In this document: positions 63,568-64,000 of the stretch, piece after piece
Layout of the letters: each line of letters opens with the position of its first letter
Numbering within the stretch: the stretch's first letter is position 1
Origin: Marinobacter alexandrii
Lineage (GTDB): Bacteria; Pseudomonadota; Gammaproteobacteria; Pseudomonadales; Oleiphilaceae
Assembly: GCF_005871205.1 (NCBI RefSeq)
Contig: NZ_SWKM01000015.1
Location: 186,001-250,000 of the forward strand
DNA: 64,000 nt
Direction: 5' to 3'
Notes under the pieces: generated by a model
Database searches by the model: none
What the model saw: the letters and a program-made list of their open reading frames with translations, nothing else
Told to the model about the DNA's origin: nothing
Program-made: the position numbers and the translations under genes

Positions 63568-64000
63568 ATGGACTACCACTCAGAATTTCGCCGGTCGATT
63601 CACCGGCGGGAAGACTTCTGGCGCGAGCAGGCGGAACAGATTGAATGGATCCAGCCCCCCGCAACCGTCTGGACACCAACCGATAACGGCCATGGCCAGT
63701 GGTTTCCTGACGGTATCCTGAACAGCTCCGATGTAGCCCTGGACGCCAATATCCGGGCCGGACGTGGCGATCAGACCGCGCTGATTTACGACTCTCCGGT
63801 CACCAACACCCAAAGAACCCTTTCCTATAACGAGCTGACCGACTCAGTGGCCAGATTCGCCGGCGTGCTTAAGAATCAGGGCGTCGAAAAAGGCGATCGG
63901 GTCGTCATTTACATGCCGATGATTCCTGAGACGGTGATTGCCATGCTGGGGTGTGCCCGCATCGGCGCAGTCCATTGCGTTGTTTTTGGTGGCTTTGCCG
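63568..64000 (+). CDS. prpE: Propionyl-CoA synthetase-like acyl-CoA ligase, N-terminal part
   Basis: The frame from ATG 63568 (ribosome site GTGAGGTGG) runs to the window edge, so about 144 residues are visible. The start DYHSEFRRSIHRREDFWREQ and WFPDGILNSSDVALDANI resemble the acetyl/propionyl-CoA synthetase N-terminus; LSYNELTDSVARFAGVLKNQ and VVIYMPMIPETVIAMLGCARIGAVH are typical AMP-binding blocks. PrpE activates propionate to feed PrpC in this same window; acetyl-CoA synthetase or a relative is not excluded without the C-terminal part. The gap after xseA (63459-63567) holds no recognised element. Confidence 0.75.
   Translation, partial: MDYHSEFRRSIHRREDFWREQAEQIEWIQPPATVWTPTDNGHGQWFPDGILNSSDVALDANIRAGRGDQTALIYDSPVTNTQRTLSYNELTDSVARFAGVLKNQGVEKGDRVVIYMPMIPETVIAMLGCARIGAVHCVVFGGFA

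Overview
The window looks like a chromosome segment from a marine gammaproteobacterium close to Marinobacter. This is inferred from gene order (GntR-prpB-prpC-acnD-prpF...prpD, dapA-bamC-purC, tolQRAB-pal-cpoB next to ruvCAB, aspS next to fabR) and from the mix of Pseudomonas-like housekeeping genes with an exosortase A (XrtA) type exopolysaccharide locus. No phage, transposase, integrase or CRISPR array was seen.

Layout. 1-9,650 (minus strand): the tail of an XrtA/PEP-CTERM-associated exopolysaccharide operon. In transcription order it holds a priming sugar transferase, an export lipoprotein, a GNVR chain-length protein, a BY-kinase-like protein with a ruined P-loop, an outer-membrane protein, a polysaccharide deacetylase and three glycosyltransferases, the last cut by the window edge. 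The exosortase itself is not in view. 9,851-13,312: two PEP-CTERM substrate genes, each preceded by a good sigma-54 -24/-12 promoter. One sits beside the EPS operon; the other is inserted in reverse between prpF and prpD. 10,792-20,014: methylcitrate cycle genes with their GntR regulator and two TTGTCAACAA operators. 20,125-26,989: osmoregulated periplasmic glucan genes (two OpgG/D paralogues around OpgH plus a small protein) and an outer-membrane barrel. 27,323-38,000: galU, an Xre-type regulator, an exported protein with a lipase, a DMT transporter, tRNA-Val, a pseudouridine synthase, an AT-richer chemoreceptor, a UDP-glucuronate epimerase and a small OMP. 37,189-44,161: purC, bamC, dapA, an AI-2E family transporter, a TusA-like protein, a BepA-like protease and nadA. 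44,356-55,305: two identical tRNA-Lys, the Tol-Pal operon, ybgC, ruvBAC, a stub of yebC, aspS and fabR. 55,445-64,000: HIT protein, ugd, galE, tadA, guaA, guaB, xseA and the start of a propionyl-CoA synthetase-like gene.

How the parts fit. GalU, Ugd, GalE and the UDP-glucuronate epimerase would supply UDP-sugars to the EPS machinery and to OpgH. PEP-CTERM proteins are normally processed by an exosortase and work with the EPS; the sigma-54 promoters put both substrate genes here under RpoN-type control, probably separately from the EPS operon, whose own predicted promoter is sigma-70-like and carries a dyad over the -10. The least expected observations are this paired sigma-54 control, the PEP-CTERM gene breaking the prp operon, the degenerate kinase, and the yebC remnant between aspS and ruvC.
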